This document shows, one piece after another, positions 55,745-64,000 of a DNA stretch of 64,000 nucleotides. Each line of letters opens with the position of its first letter. The first letter of the stretch is position 1. Source of the DNA: Cupriavidus sp. YR651 (GTDB lineage Bacteria > Pseudomonadota > Gammaproteobacteria > Burkholderiales > Burkholderiaceae). Location: positions 1 through 64,000 of the forward strand of contig NZ_FMYZ01000007.1 of the NCBI RefSeq assembly GCF_900101625.1, in the 5' to 3' direction. The position numbers were made by a program, and so were the translations under genes. The notes below the pieces were generated by a model. The model worked only from the letters and a program-made list of their open reading frames with translations. It was not told the DNA's origin and did not search any database.

Positions 55745-56590
55745 TTACCAGTCGTGCCAGACCGGCGTCACGTCCGATGGCAGCGGCGGCAGCGTGCCGA
55801 TTTCCACCCGGCCTTCGCCGGGACCATGGAAATCCGACCCGCGCGATGCCAGCAGGCCATAGTGCCGGGCCACATCGGCATAGCGGCGGAACTGGTCGGG
55901 CGTGTGGCTGCCGGTGACGACTTCCACGGCACCACCGCCCAGTTGCGTGAATTCGTCGAACAGCGCGTCGCGCTGGGTCGCCGTGTAGTTATAGCGGCCC
56001 GGGTGCGCCATCACGGCGATGCCGCCCGCGGCACGGATCCAGCCGACCGCCTCGGAGAGTCTCGACCACCGGTGCGGCACGAATCCCGGACGCCCCTCGG
56101 ACAGGTATTCGCTGAACACATCGCCGATGGTGCCGCAACGGCCCTCGTCGACGAGCCAGCGGGCGAAGTGCGTGCGGGAAATCAGGTCGGGATTGCCAAC
56201 GTAGCGCAACGCGCCCTCATAGGCACCCTCGATGCCGACGCGCGCCAGCGCCTCGCCGATGTCCTGCGCGCGGCGGGCACGCCCATCGCGCGTCCTGGCC
56301 AGGCCATCGACCAGTTCCGGATGGAACGGATCGATCTGCAGGCCAACGATATGCACCGTCTGCCCGGCCCACGTCACCGAGATTTCCACGCCGGGCACGT
56401 AGCGCATGCCCATCGCCTCGGCGGCGGCGCGGGCTTCCGCCTGCCCGCCCACTTCATCGTGGTCCGTCAACGCCCAGAACGCCACACCGCCCGCGTGCGC
56501 CCGGGCCGCGACGTCGCGCGGCGACAGCAGCCCGTCGGATACGGTGGAGTGGCAGTGCAGATCGGCGTTGATGGCGTGAGGGTTTTTCAT
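55745..56590 (-). CDS. PHP-domain phosphoesterase (RnaAM/YciV-like)
   Basis: From the ATG at 56590 the protein has 281 residues; the frame runs much further upstream in shadow of the FNR gene. PHP motifs: ADLHCHSTVSDG, LTDHDEVGG, MAHPGRYNY and GSDFHGPG. It matches the YciV group, which acts as 3',5'-bisphosphate nucleotidase and 5'-3' exoribonuclease for ribosomal RNA ends. It has the divergent neighbour FNR, sharing 188 bases. Confidence 0.9.
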   Translation of the reverse strand: MKNPHAINADLHCHSTVSDGLLSPRDVAARAHAGGVAFWALTDHDEVGGQAEARAAAEAMGMRYVPGVEISVTWAGQTVHIVGLQIDPFHPELVDGLARTRDGRARRAQDIGEALARVGIEGAYEGALRYVGNPDLISRTHFARWLVDEGRCGTIGDVFSEYLSEGRPGFVPHRWSRLSEAVGWIRAAGGIAVMAHPGRYNYTATQRDALFDEFTQLGGGAVEVVTGSHTPDQFRRYADVARHYGLLASRGSDFHGPGEGRVEIGTLPPLPSDVTPVWHDW

Positions 56591-56778
56591 GGCCCTTATT
56601 CTACTCCCGACGGTCAGCCCGCGGGGCCGCGGGAGTGAAGAGAAAGCGGCCCTCGCCGGGCCCGGCGATAGCCCTCCCGGCAACGCTGGCGCGTCCGGAT
56701 TGCGCCGCCCTGCAAGGTATGATGGGGCCTTGTTCCGTTCCCCCCTTGCGGTGCGCCGCCGCGCCGCACCCTGCCGCC

Positions 56779-57846
56779 ATGTCGACCACGCCCGCCACCG
56801 CCACCCATCCCGAAACCATCCAGACCGATGTGCTGATCGTCGGTGCCGGGCCGGTTGGCCTGTTTGCCGCATTCCAGGCAGGCGTGCTGGGGCTGAAGTG
56901 CGAACTGATCGACGTGCTCGACCGCGCCGGCGGCCAATGCACCGAGCTGTATCCCGAAAAGCCGATCTACGATATTCCCGCCGTGCCGGGCTGCCTGGCG
57001 CAGGACCTGGTGGACCGCCTGCTCGAGCAGTGCGCGCCGTTTGCGTTCCCGATGCACTTCAGCCAGCGCGCCGACGGTCTCGGCGAGACCGCAAACGCCG
57101 ACGGCCATCCCCGCATGCTCGTCACCACGGATGCCGGCAAGCGCTTCGATGTCGCCGCCGTGCTGATCTGCGCCGGCGCCGGCGCCTTCGCACCGCAACG
57201 CGTGGCGCTGCCCGAGGCCGCCGCGCTGGAAGACCGCCACCTGCACTATGCGGTGCGCGATGTCTCGCGCTTTGCCGGCAAACGCGTGATCGTGGCCGGC
57301 GGCGGCGACTCCGCGCTGGACTGGGCGCTGGCGCTGCGCAAGGTGGCCGCGCGCGTCACGCTGCTGCATCGGCGCGACGGGTTTCGCGCGGCGGATCACT
57401 CGGTGGCGTCGATGCGCGCTGCAGTGGAAGCCGGCGAGATGGATTTCGTGATTGGCATGCTGGGCAGCCTGCAGACCGACGACAGCGGCGCGCTGACCGG
57501 GGCCGGCATCAAGACCCGGGATGGCGAGCAGACGCTGCCGGCGGACGAACTCATCGCGCTGTACGGCCTGGTCTCCGAACCGGGACCGATTGCGCAATGG
57601 GACATGGACATGCGCGCCGGCCGCATCCTGGTGGACACCACCACCTACGAAAGCTCGCGCCGCGGCATCTTTGCCGCCGGCGACATCGCGTTCTATCCGA
57701 ACAAGCAGAAGCTGATCCTCTCCGGCTTCCACGAGGCCGCGCTGGCCCTGCGCAAGGCCTACCACTACGCGTTCCCGGAAAAAGCGCTGGTGCATGTGCA
57801 CACGAGCAACAACGCCGCGCTCAAGGAAAAGCTGACGCACGCGTAG
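56779..57846 (+). CDS. Ferredoxin--NADP+ reductase, thioredoxin-reductase type
   Basis: From the ATG at 56779 the protein has 355 residues; the frame is open upstream but that part overlaps the PHP gene's promoter. The FAD site is VLIVGAGPVGLFAAFQ, the NADP site VIVAGGGDSALDWAL, and the FAD-binding C-terminus GIFAAGDIAFYP. It has no CxxC disulfide, as expected for FNR type 2. It transfers electrons between ferredoxin or flavodoxin and NADPH. A -10-like TATGAT lies near 56717. Confidence 0.9.
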   Translation: MSTTPATATHPETIQTDVLIVGAGPVGLFAAFQAGVLGLKCELIDVLDRAGGQCTELYPEKPIYDIPAVPGCLAQDLVDRLLEQCAPFAFPMHFSQRADGLGETANADGHPRMLVTTDAGKRFDVAAVLICAGAGAFAPQRVALPEAAALEDRHLHYAVRDVSRFAGKRVIVAGGGDSALDWALALRKVAARVTLLHRRDGFRAADHSVASMRAAVEAGEMDFVIGMLGSLQTDDSGALTGAGIKTRDGEQTLPADELIALYGLVSEPGPIAQWDMDMRAGRILVDTTTYESSRRGIFAAGDIAFYPNKQKLILSGFHEAALALRKAYHYAFPEKALVHVHTSNNAALKEKLTHA

Positions 57847-57876
57847 CGTCGTAGTCGTCCCGCGGATATTCAAGAC

Positions 57877-57899
57877 GCCTCCGATCCACGCCCGGAGGC
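57877..57899. terminator. Hairpin between convergent genes
   Basis: GCCTCCG and CGGAGGC make a 7-bp stem with a nine-base loop, between the FNR gene and the alpha/beta hydrolase, which converge. There is no T-run, so the call is modest. Confidence 0.45.
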
Positions 57900-57905
57900 A
57901 CCATC

Positions 57906-58799
57906 TCAGGCCAGGAAGTCCTCGATCAGCCGTGCCACGACCTGCGGCTGGTCGTGATGGAGCATGTGACCCGCATCGTCGACGATCACCTCGCGGAAGT
58001 CCCGGAACGCGCGGAAGCGCTCCTTGAACTCCTCCACGCTCTGCTTGTGGGCGATGTGCTTCAGGGTCGCCGAATCACGCGCCTCCACATGCAACACGGG
58101 CGCGCTCACCTTTGCCCAGATCTCCATGATTTCGTCGATCCGGTAGAGCATCGGGTTGATCAGCTTGTGCGCCGCATCGCCCAGGATCTCCCACTGCCCT
58201 TGCGCATTCCGCCGCGACCAGTGCGCGGCCAGGAAGGCGGCGCGGTCGTCGGGCAGGCGCGGGTTGGTCTTCTGCAGCCGCGCGGCCACGGCGGCCTCGC
58301 TGTCATAGGTGCGCAAGGCGGGCTGTGCGCGCAGCTCGTCCAGCCAGCGCACCATCCGTCCCGGCGCCTGGTCTGGCCGCGTGCGGGTCATGCCGAAGCC
58401 TTCCAGATCAACCACGCGCCGCACCCGCTCGGGGCGCACGCCGGCGTAGACGCAGACCACGTTGGCACCCATGCTGTGGCCTACCAGGTCCACCTGCCCC
58501 TCGGGCTGGTAGTGGTCGAGCAGCGCCTCGAGGTCGGCCACGTAGTCGGGGAACCAGTAGGACCCGGTCCCCGGATAGCGCGTCGGGTAGTCAGTCTCGC
58601 CAAAGCCGCGCCAGTCCATCGCAATCACATGCCAGTCCCGCTCGCACGCATCGACCAGGAACTGGAACGATGCCGCCACGTCCATCCAGCCATGCAGCAT
58701 GAACAACTTCGGGGCGCCGGGCGTGCCCCAGTGACGGACATGCGTGCGCAGTCCGCGCAGCGTGATAAATTCCGAACGCGAGGTTTCCGCGATGGTCAT
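57906..58799 (-). CDS. Alpha/beta hydrolase
   Basis: A 297-residue hydrolase. The oxyanion and core pieces are FMLHGWMDVAASF and MDWRGFGETD; the nucleophile elbow is VDLVGHSMGANVV with the catalytic Ser, and the catalytic His is in AGHMLHHDQP. It could be an esterase of lipid or aromatic metabolism. It is divergent from an acyl-CoA synthetase, with a TetR-like palindrome between them, so both may be coregulated in fatty acid or lipid use. Confidence 0.87.
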   Translation of the reverse strand: MTIAETSRSEFITLRGLRTHVRHWGTPGAPKLFMLHGWMDVAASFQFLVDACERDWHVIAMDWRGFGETDYPTRYPGTGSYWFPDYVADLEALLDHYQPEGQVDLVGHSMGANVVCVYAGVRPERVRRVVDLEGFGMTRTRPDQAPGRMVRWLDELRAQPALRTYDSEAAVAARLQKTNPRLPDDRAAFLAAHWSRRNAQGQWEILGDAAHKLINPMLYRIDEIMEIWAKVSAPVLHVEARDSATLKHIAHKQSVEEFKERFRAFRDFREVIVDDAGHMLHHDQPQVVARLIEDFLA

Positions 58800-58883
58800 G
58801 GTCTTTCCCCCATTTGCTCAGGTCTTCTGGCACGCGCATGGGCACCGGGTCAACGGCCGCGCGGCAGCCTGGAGATAAAAATA

Positions 58884-58895
58884 GAACGATCGTTC
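58884..58895. promoter_or_regulatory. TetR-like operator palindrome
   Basis: GAACGATCGTTC, a perfect 12-bp palindrome, in the gap between the hydrolase and the acyl-CoA synthetase. It overlaps the likely -35 region of the synthetase promoter (-10 TTATAG near 58908). Similar sites are bound by TetR regulators of fatty-acid genes. Confidence 0.5.
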
Positions 58896-58956
58896 GCTTG
58901 CTGGGCATTATAGCCACGTGGCAGGCAGGACGATGCAAAACATCGGAGACAACTGG

Positions 58957-60681
58957 ATGACCGCCTTGCCGGCAACCCGGCGCGACGACTATCGCGCGCT
59001 GCATGATTCGTTCCGCTGGAACGTGCCCGAATGGTTCAACCTGGCCGAGGTGTGCTGCGGCCGCTGGGCGCGCGACCCGGCGACCATGGACCGCATCGCG
59101 GTCTATACGGAGCATGAGAACGGGCGCCGCGCGTCCTACTCCTACGCGCATATCCAGGCCGAGGCCAACCGCCTGTCACGCGCTTTGCGCGAACTTGGCG
59201 TGCAGCGAGGGGACCGCGTGGCCATCGTCATGCCACAGCGCATCGAAACCGTGATCGCCGGCATGGCGGTCTACCAGCTTGGCGCCGTGGCGATGCCGCT
59301 GTCGATGCTGTTCGGGCCGGAAGCGCTCTCCTACCGCATCGACCACAGCGAAACACGCGTGGCGATTGCCGATGAAACGTCGATCGACAACCTGCTGGCC
59401 GCCCGCCCCGACTGCCCGACGCTGCAGACGATCATCGGCGCCGGGGATGCCGCGGGCCGCGCGGACCTGGACTTCGACGCCCTGCTGGCCGCCCAGTTGC
59501 CCACCTTCACGGCCGAACAGACCAAGGCCGACGAGGGCGCGGTGCTGATCTACACCAGCGGCACCACGGGCCCACCCAAGGGTGCGCTGATTCCGCACCG
59601 CGCGTTGATCGGCAACCTGACCGGCTTCGTGTGTTCGCAGAACTGGTATCCGCAGGATCACGACGTGTTCTGGAGCCCGGCCGACTGGGCGTGGACCGGC
59701 GGCCTGTGGGACGCGCTGATGCCGGCGCTGTATTTCGGCAAACCCATCCTCGGCTACCAGGGCCGCTTTTCCGCCGAGCGCGCGTTCGAGTTGCTGGAGC
59801 GCTACGAGATCACCAACACGTTCCTGTTCCCGACCGCGCTCAAGCAGATGATGAAGGCGTGCCCGGATCCCGCCGCACGCTACGACCTCAGGCTGCGCGC
59901 GATCATGAGCGCGGGCGAAGCCGTGGGCGAAACCGTGTTCAGCTGGTGCCGTGACGCGCTGGGCGTGATCGTCAACGAGATGTTTGGCCAGACGGAAATC
60001 AACTACATCGTCGGCAACTGCACCGCGCAGTACGACGACAGCCGGCTTGGATGGCCTGCGCGACCGGGATCGATGGGACGCCCCTACCCCGGCCACCGCG
60101 TGGCGGTGATCGACGATGACGGCAGGCAGTGCCCGCCGGGCGAGGACGGTGAGGTAGCGGTCTGCGCCACCGACATCCACGGCCATCCGGATCCGGTGTT
60201 CTTCCTTGGCTACTGGAAGAACGACGCGGCGACCGCAGACAAGTACACGGAATCCGACGGGCTGCGCTGGTGCCGCACCGGCGACCTGGCGCGCATGGAT
60301 GCGGACGGCTACCTGTGGTACCAGGGTCGCGCCGATGACGTGTTCAAGTCGTCCGGCTACCGGATTGGGCCGAGCGAGATCGAGAACTGCCTGCTCAAGC
60401 ACCCGGCGGTATCCAACTGCGCCGTGGTGCCATCGCCGGACCCCGAGCGGGGCGCCATCGTCAAGGCATTCATCGTGCTGACAGCGTCAGTGACGCGGTC
60501 GAACGACCGCGATGCCGCGCTGGTGGCCGAACTGCAACAGCACGTGCGCGGGCAACTGGCACCGTACGAGTATCCGAAGGCGATCGAATTCATCGACCAG
60601 TTGCCGATGACGACGACCGGCAAGATCCAGCGGCGGGTGTTGCGGCTGATGGAACAGGAAAAGGCCGGCAGCAAGGCCTGA
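58957..60681 (+). CDS. Acyl-CoA synthetase (AMP-binding family)
   Basis: I choose the ATG at 58957 with GGAG eight bases upstream (574 residues); an ATG at 58933 and a GTG at 58918 are alternatives. ANL-family motifs: LIYTSGTTGPPKGALI (the P-loop), NEMFGQTE, GDLARMDADGYLWYQGRADDVFKSSGYRIGPSEIE (given in part) and the terminal catalytic Lys in TTTGKIQRR. It activates a carboxylic acid, probably a medium-chain fatty acid, as acyl-CoA. Its place next to an alpha/beta hydrolase suggests lipid or ester breakdown. The exact substrate is unknown. Confidence 0.93.
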   Translation: MTALPATRRDDYRALHDSFRWNVPEWFNLAEVCCGRWARDPATMDRIAVYTEHENGRRASYSYAHIQAEANRLSRALRELGVQRGDRVAIVMPQRIETVIAGMAVYQLGAVAMPLSMLFGPEALSYRIDHSETRVAIADETSIDNLLAARPDCPTLQTIIGAGDAAGRADLDFDALLAAQLPTFTAEQTKADEGAVLIYTSGTTGPPKGALIPHRALIGNLTGFVCSQNWYPQDHDVFWSPADWAWTGGLWDALMPALYFGKPILGYQGRFSAERAFELLERYEITNTFLFPTALKQMMKACPDPAARYDLRLRAIMSAGEAVGETVFSWCRDALGVIVNEMFGQTEINYIVGNCTAQYDDSRLGWPARPGSMGRPYPGHRVAVIDDDGRQCPPGEDGEVAVCATDIHGHPDPVFFLGYWKNDAATADKYTESDGLRWCRTGDLARMDADGYLWYQGRADDVFKSSGYRIGPSEIENCLLKHPAVSNCAVVPSPDPERGAIVKAFIVLTASVTRSNDRDAALVAELQQHVRGQLAPYEYPKAIEFIDQLPMTTTGKIQRRVLRLMEQEKAGSKA

Positions 60682-60717
60682 TGCCCGGGACTGGCCCCGG
60701 ACAGGTCGAGCCAGCGC

Positions 60718-60755
60718 AAGGTGGCTCAAGGCGGCTCAAGGTGGCTCTGCGGCTC
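60718..60755. repeat. Short tandem repeats between convergent genes
   Basis: AAGGTGGCTC, AAGGCGGCTC and AAGGTGGCTC occur head to tail, followed by a partial copy. The array ends at the stop of the DUF455 gene. No function is evident. Confidence 0.6.
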
Positions 60756-61674
60756 AGCCCGCCGACGCCTCCAGCCAGGCCAGTTCCTCCTCGTCGAATC
60801 CCGCCGCACGGCGGGCGTCGAGATTGAATGGACCGCGCAGCTTCGGCGCGCGGTATTGCTCGGCCAGCGCGGCATAGGTGGCCACCGGGTCCAGCCCACG
60901 CTGCGCGCACAGCCAGCGGTACCAGTGGTTGCCGATGGCCACGTGGCCCACTTCGTCGCGCAGGATGATGTCGATGATCGCGGCGGCGGCTTCGTCGCCC
61001 GCCTCGGCCAGCTTCGCCCGGACCGGCGGCGAGGCGTCGAGCCCACGCGCCTCCAGGGTGCGCGGCACCAGCGCCATGCGCGCCAGTACGTCGCCGGCGG
61101 TCTTGTCGGCCATTTCCCAGAGGCTGTTGTGGGCCGGAAAATCGCCGTAGGCGGCACCCAGCGTACCCAGATGGTCGGCCAGCAGCGTGAAATGCAGCGC
61201 TTCCTCGTCGGCCACGCGCAGCCAGTCGCGGTAGAACCTGGGCGGCATGCCGGCGAAGCGCCAGACGGCATCGAGCGCGAGGTTGATTGCGTTGAATTCG
61301 ATATGGCAAAGCGCGTGAATCATCGCCGCACGGCCGCCATCGGTACGCAGCGACCGGCGCCGCTCCACCTTCTGCGGCGGCACCAGCTCCGGGCGTGCGG
61401 GCCGGCCCGGCAGCGGCAACGCCGGATCGGCAGCCAGGATCGCCACGGCATCCGCCCCGCCATCCCCCTCGGCTTCCCCCTCGGCTTCCCCCTCGGCTTC
61501 CCCCTCGCCGCCCCCTTCCGCCAGCACCGCCGCGTACAGGGCCCGTGCGGCGGTCGCCTTGGCCCTGGCATCGGTCATGCACAGGACGTCGAGCGCGCCT
61601 TGACGCGTCAAGCGTGGCAAGTGCGGCAAACGTGGCGAATCGTGTGAATCTGCGGCGGGTACGATGGCTGGCAT
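60754..61674 (-). CDS. Ferritin-like DUF455 family protein
   Basis: From the ATG at 61674 the protein has 306 residues. The di-iron carboxylate pattern is visible: [17 protein letters not shown], then ADEEALHF, and [15 protein letters not shown]455 proteins resemble the MiaE fold, but the reaction is unknown. A Gly/Glu/Ala run (about 55-75) is encoded by three 12-base repeats (61464-61499), so it may vary in length between strains. Convergent with the acyl-CoA synthetase. Confidence 0.87.
   Translation of the reverse strand: MPAIVPAADSHDSPRLPHLPRLTRQGALDVLCMTDARAKATAARALYAAVLAEGGGEGEAEGEAEGEAEGDGGADAVAILAADPALPLPGRPARPELVPPQKVERRRSLRTDGGRAAMIHALCHIEFNAINLALDAVWRFAGMPPRFYRDWLRVADEEALHFTLLADHLGTLGAAYGDFPAHNSLWEMADKTAGDVLARMALVPRTLEARGLDASPPVRAKLAEAGDEAAAAIIDIILRDEVGHVAIGNHWYRWLCAQRGLDPVATYAALAEQYRAPKLRGPFNLDARRAAGFDEEELAWLEASAG
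61464..61508. repeat. 12-base tandem repeats inside the DUF455 gene
   Basis: CCCCCTCGGCTT occurs three times head to tail (61464-61499) and once in part. On the coding strand it makes a Glu/Gly/Ala repeat. In-frame, so copy changes would alter length without frameshift. Confidence 0.75.
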
Positions 61675-61800
61675 AGGCGTAAAATCTCGGCTGCCGCCAT
61701 TGTAGAGCCTGGCCGGGTCCACTCCCGGTGCATCACACGTGCTCTTTTATTCGCGACGGCCACCCCCAATTACCCAAAATTGCTTCAGGCAGGAGACCTC

Positions 61801-62325
61801 ATGGCGCTTTACCAGCTCGGCGACATCGCCCCGACCATCCACCACGACGCCTATGTGGCGGCGGAAGCCACCGTCATCGGCAACGTGACGCTCAAGGCGC
61901 GCGCCAGCGCGTGGCCCGGCGTGGTGATCCGCGGCGACAACGAACCGATCGTGGTGGGCGAGGACACCAATATCCAGGAAGGCTCCGTGCTCCATACCGA
62001 CCCGGGCCGCCCGCTGACGCTGGGCGACAAGGTGTCGGTTGGCCACCAGGCCATGCTGCACGGCTGCACGGTGGGCGAAGGCTCGCTGATCGGCATCCAG
62101 GCCGTGGTGCTCAACGGCGCCGTGATCGGCAAGGAATGCCTGGTGGGCGCCGGTGCCGTGGTGACCGAAAACAAGGTGTTCCCGGATCGCTCGCTGATCC
62201 TCGGCGCACCGGCCAAGGTGGTGCGTGAGCTGACCGATGCCGACGTGGCCAACCTGTACCGCAACGCGGAAACGTATGCGAAACGGCAGGCCATGTACAA
62301 GACCGAACTGAAGCGTATTGACTGA
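61801..62325 (+). CDS. Gamma-class carbonic anhydrase-like protein
   Basis: From the ATG at 61801, behind GGAGACCTC, the protein has 174 residues. It is a left-handed beta-helix with hexapeptide repeats; metal ligands fit His in LHTDPGRP, the HQAMLHGC pair and Arg/Asp in [12 protein letters not shown]. Members hydrate CO2 or may be inactive. It is short and compact as usual. HslO follows, perhaps on the same transcript. Confidence 0.9.
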   Translation: MALYQLGDIAPTIHHDAYVAAEATVIGNVTLKARASAWPGVVIRGDNEPIVVGEDTNIQEGSVLHTDPGRPLTLGDKVSVGHQAMLHGCTVGEGSLIGIQAVVLNGAVIGKECLVGAGAVVTENKVFPDRSLILGAPAKVVRELTDADVANLYRNAETYAKRQAMYKTELKRID

Positions 62326-62389
62326 TGAAAGACCGGCTGGCTGGCGCGTTTGCCCGTCAGCCCAACCGACTGACCGACTGATTACGACC

Positions 62390-63412
62390 GTGACCGCATC
62401 CTCCAATCCCGACCTTCTCCAGAAATTCCTGTTCGACGCGGCACCTGTGCGCGGCGAGCTGGTCCGCATGGAGGCTACCTGGCAAGAGGTGCTGAACCGC
62501 CACGCCTACCCGGCACCGGTGAGGCGCCTGCTGGGCGAGATGATGGCGGCCGCGGCGCTGCTTTCGGCCAACCTCAAGTTCAATGGCGCGCTGGTGATGC
62601 AACTGCACGGCGATGGCCCGGTGAGAATGCTGGTCGTCGAGTGCCTGTCCGACCTCTCGATGCGCGCCACGGCCAAGATTGCCGAAGGCGCGGACGTCGC
62701 CGATGACGCCACGCTCACGCAACTGGTCAACGTCCACGGACACGGCCGCTTTGCCATCACGCTGGATCCGCAGGACAAGCTGCCGGGCCAGCAGGCGTAC
62801 CAGGGCATCGTGCCGCTGTCGGACGAACACGGCCCGCTGGCGACGATGGGGGCCGTGCTGGAGCATTACATGCAGGCGTCCGAACAGCTCGACACGCGCC
62901 TGTGGCTGGCCTCGAACGACCAGGTCGCGGCGGGCATGCTGCTGCAGAAGCTGCCGTCGTATGGCGGCACGATGGAAGGCCAGGGCAGCCAGCCGGCACA
63001 GGTCGGCGAGACCGGCGCGCCGCTGGGCGACGAAGGCCGTGCGCAGGACCTGGACACCTGGGACCGCGCGTGCCAGCTCGGCGCCACGCTGAAGGATGAG
63101 GAACTGCTTGCCGAATCGCCGGACACGCTGCTGCGCCGCCTGTTCTGGGAAGATCTGCAAGCTACGGGCCTGCGCGTGTTCGATCCGCTCACGCCGCATT
63201 TCCAATGCTCGTGCTCGCGCGCCAAGGTGGCGGGCATGCTGCAGTCGCTGGGCCAGGCCGAGGTGGAAAGCATCATCGCCGAGCGCGGCCATGTGGAAAT
63301 CCATTGCGACTTCTGCGGCCAGCGCTACGAGTTCGATCCGGTCGACAGCGCGCAACTGTTCACCGCGCCCGTGGCCACCGGCGCGGGCGACGGGGCCCAT
63401 CAGCACCACTGA
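62390..63412 (+). CDS. hslO: Redox-regulated chaperone Hsp33
   Basis: I choose the GTG at 62390 (340 residues); the frame opens at a TTG overlapping the anhydrase stop but that leader is not typical. The C-terminal zinc-binding motif is CSCSR followed by CDFCGQ, the four redox cysteines near 270-310. The N-terminal domain includes RMEATWQEVLNRHAYP. Under oxidative stress it dimerises and holds unfolded proteins. Confidence 0.95.
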   Translation: MTASSNPDLLQKFLFDAAPVRGELVRMEATWQEVLNRHAYPAPVRRLLGEMMAAAALLSANLKFNGALVMQLHGDGPVRMLVVECLSDLSMRATAKIAEGADVADDATLTQLVNVHGHGRFAITLDPQDKLPGQQAYQGIVPLSDEHGPLATMGAVLEHYMQASEQLDTRLWLASNDQVAAGMLLQKLPSYGGTMEGQGSQPAQVGETGAPLGDEGRAQDLDTWDRACQLGATLKDEELLAESPDTLLRRLFWEDLQATGLRVFDPLTPHFQCSCSRAKVAGMLQSLGQAEVESIIAERGHVEIHCDFCGQRYEFDPVDSAQLFTAPVATGAGDGAHQHH

Positions 63413-63491
63413 GCACGGTGCGGAACCGAGCGCGTGGCGGGACGGGTCCAATGGCATGATTTCATGGCACCGGACTTCATCGGAGGCTGAT

Positions 63492-63932
63492 ATGTACACG
63501 CCCACCCGCCCTTCCCGCTCTTCCCACCCTCCCCGCTCTTCCCGACTTTCCCCACGCCTGCGCGGTACGGCACTGGCCGGCGTCGCGGCACTGGCCGGCG
63601 CCCTGATGGCGGGCTGCGCGGCGGACCTGCCGCGCGACTTCAACGGATCGCCGATGACCGCCCGGCTGGCGCCCAACGCCATCCCGCCGGCGCCGATCAC
63701 GCCCGAAGATGGGCAGAAGCTCGCCGAGCTGAACCAGCAGGTGCTGCGTGAACAGGAATCGGCAATTGCCCAGCAGCAACAGGCAGAAGCCTGGGCGCGG
63801 GCGGCCTATGCCTACCCGAATACGAGCTGGAGTCTGTTCTACGGCGGATGGGGCGGAGGCCGCTGGGGAGGCAGCGTCAGCGTGGGAAGCCCCGGATACT
63901 GGGGCTGGGGCGGCTATCCGTACTGGTGGTAA
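63492..63932 (+). CDS. Small lipoprotein, Gly/Trp-rich tail
   Basis: From the ATG at 63492 the protein has 146 residues. The signal ends in LAGALMAGC (lipid Cys about 42) after a long Ser/Arg-rich leader. The mature part has a coiled coil (EDGQKLAELNQQVLREQESA) and then a Gly/Trp/Tyr-rich tail (YGGWGGGRWGG, PYWW). An outer-membrane lipoprotein of unknown role. The last 68 bases of the window after it show no gene. Confidence 0.78.
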   Translation: MYTPTRPSRSSHPPRSSRLSPRLRGTALAGVAALAGALMAGCAADLPRDFNGSPMTARLAPNAIPPAPITPEDGQKLAELNQQVLREQESAIAQQQQAEAWARAAYAYPNTSWSLFYGGWGGGRWGGSVSVGSPGYWGWGGYPYWW

Positions 63933-64000
63933 CCCGACCGGTAGCGCCTCTTAAGAAAAAACGTCCTAGTGGCCGCCCTTGCCGGCTACCGAATTGGCTG

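Noticed and set aside
60718-60755. Short array as a binding-site cluster
   Set aside because: Only three short imperfect units between convergent genes; no promoter nearby to regulate.
62357-63700. 447-codon minus-strand frame across hslO
   Set aside because: Shadow of hslO and the lipoprotein gene; no domain or start signal.
1-64000. CRISPR array, rRNA operon or IS element with transposase
   Set aside because: None seen: no regular spaced repeats, no rRNA sequence and no transposase-like protein was recognised.

Overview
The window is a GC-rich betaproteobacterial chromosome segment. The conserved order cysS–alkA-like–accA–tilS–lysC–tRNA-Ser, together with BamC, DapA, LpxH, TrmJ and SuhB, points to the Burkholderiaceae, most likely Cupriavidus or a close Ralstonia relative. 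This is inferred from gene content and order; no database search was run.

Bases 1–16.8 kb hold a type VI secretion (T6SS) region. On the minus strand, vgrG is followed by a two-membrane-segment protein of unknown function, a PGAP1-like lipase effector and a lipoprotein immunity protein that runs off the left edge. On the plus strand are tssB, tssC, tssK, tssL, an OmpA-domain inner-membrane protein, hcp, tssH (clpV) and tssE. TssA, F, G, J and M are not in the window. The plus-strand operon stops after tssE at a degenerate stretch and a tRNA-Ser copy.

Bases 17.1–30.55 kb are an integrated element, or two merged elements. It is bounded by an 80-bp direct repeat of the 3' part of tRNA-Ser(GCT). 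The right copy is an intact tRNA; the left copy is a full-length tRNA-like sequence with a 48-bp, two-hairpin insertion in the D-loop. Tyrosine integrases lie at both ends and face inward. Cargo: a GHKL ATPase with a C-terminal PD-(D/E)XK-like domain; an SF2 helicase, zinc-ribbon and HTH operon that looks like a replication module; a GIY-YIG/DUF4357 protein; a serine recombinase with a res-like site; and an AT-richer pair made of a PD-(D/E)XK-like nuclease and a one-TM membrane protein. The ATPase–nuclease and the nuclease–membrane pair are the best candidates for undescribed (probably defence) systems.

Bases 30.6–64 kb are core chromosome. They carry lysC, tilS, accA, a 3-methyladenine glycosylase and cysS (all minus), then a TPR protein, two cyclophilins, lpxH, cysE, trmJ, suhB, a type IV pilin, mutS with a divergent phosphoesterase-like protein, slyD, roxA, a repeat-rich lipoprotein, an MBL hydrolase, bamC–dapA, a cluster of methyltransferase, site-2 protease, YciO-like and PHP genes, a ferredoxin-NADP reductase, an alpha/beta hydrolase divergent from an acyl-CoA synthetase, a DUF455 protein, a gamma-carbonic anhydrase, hslO and a small lipoprotein. 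These regions are compact and housekeeping in character.
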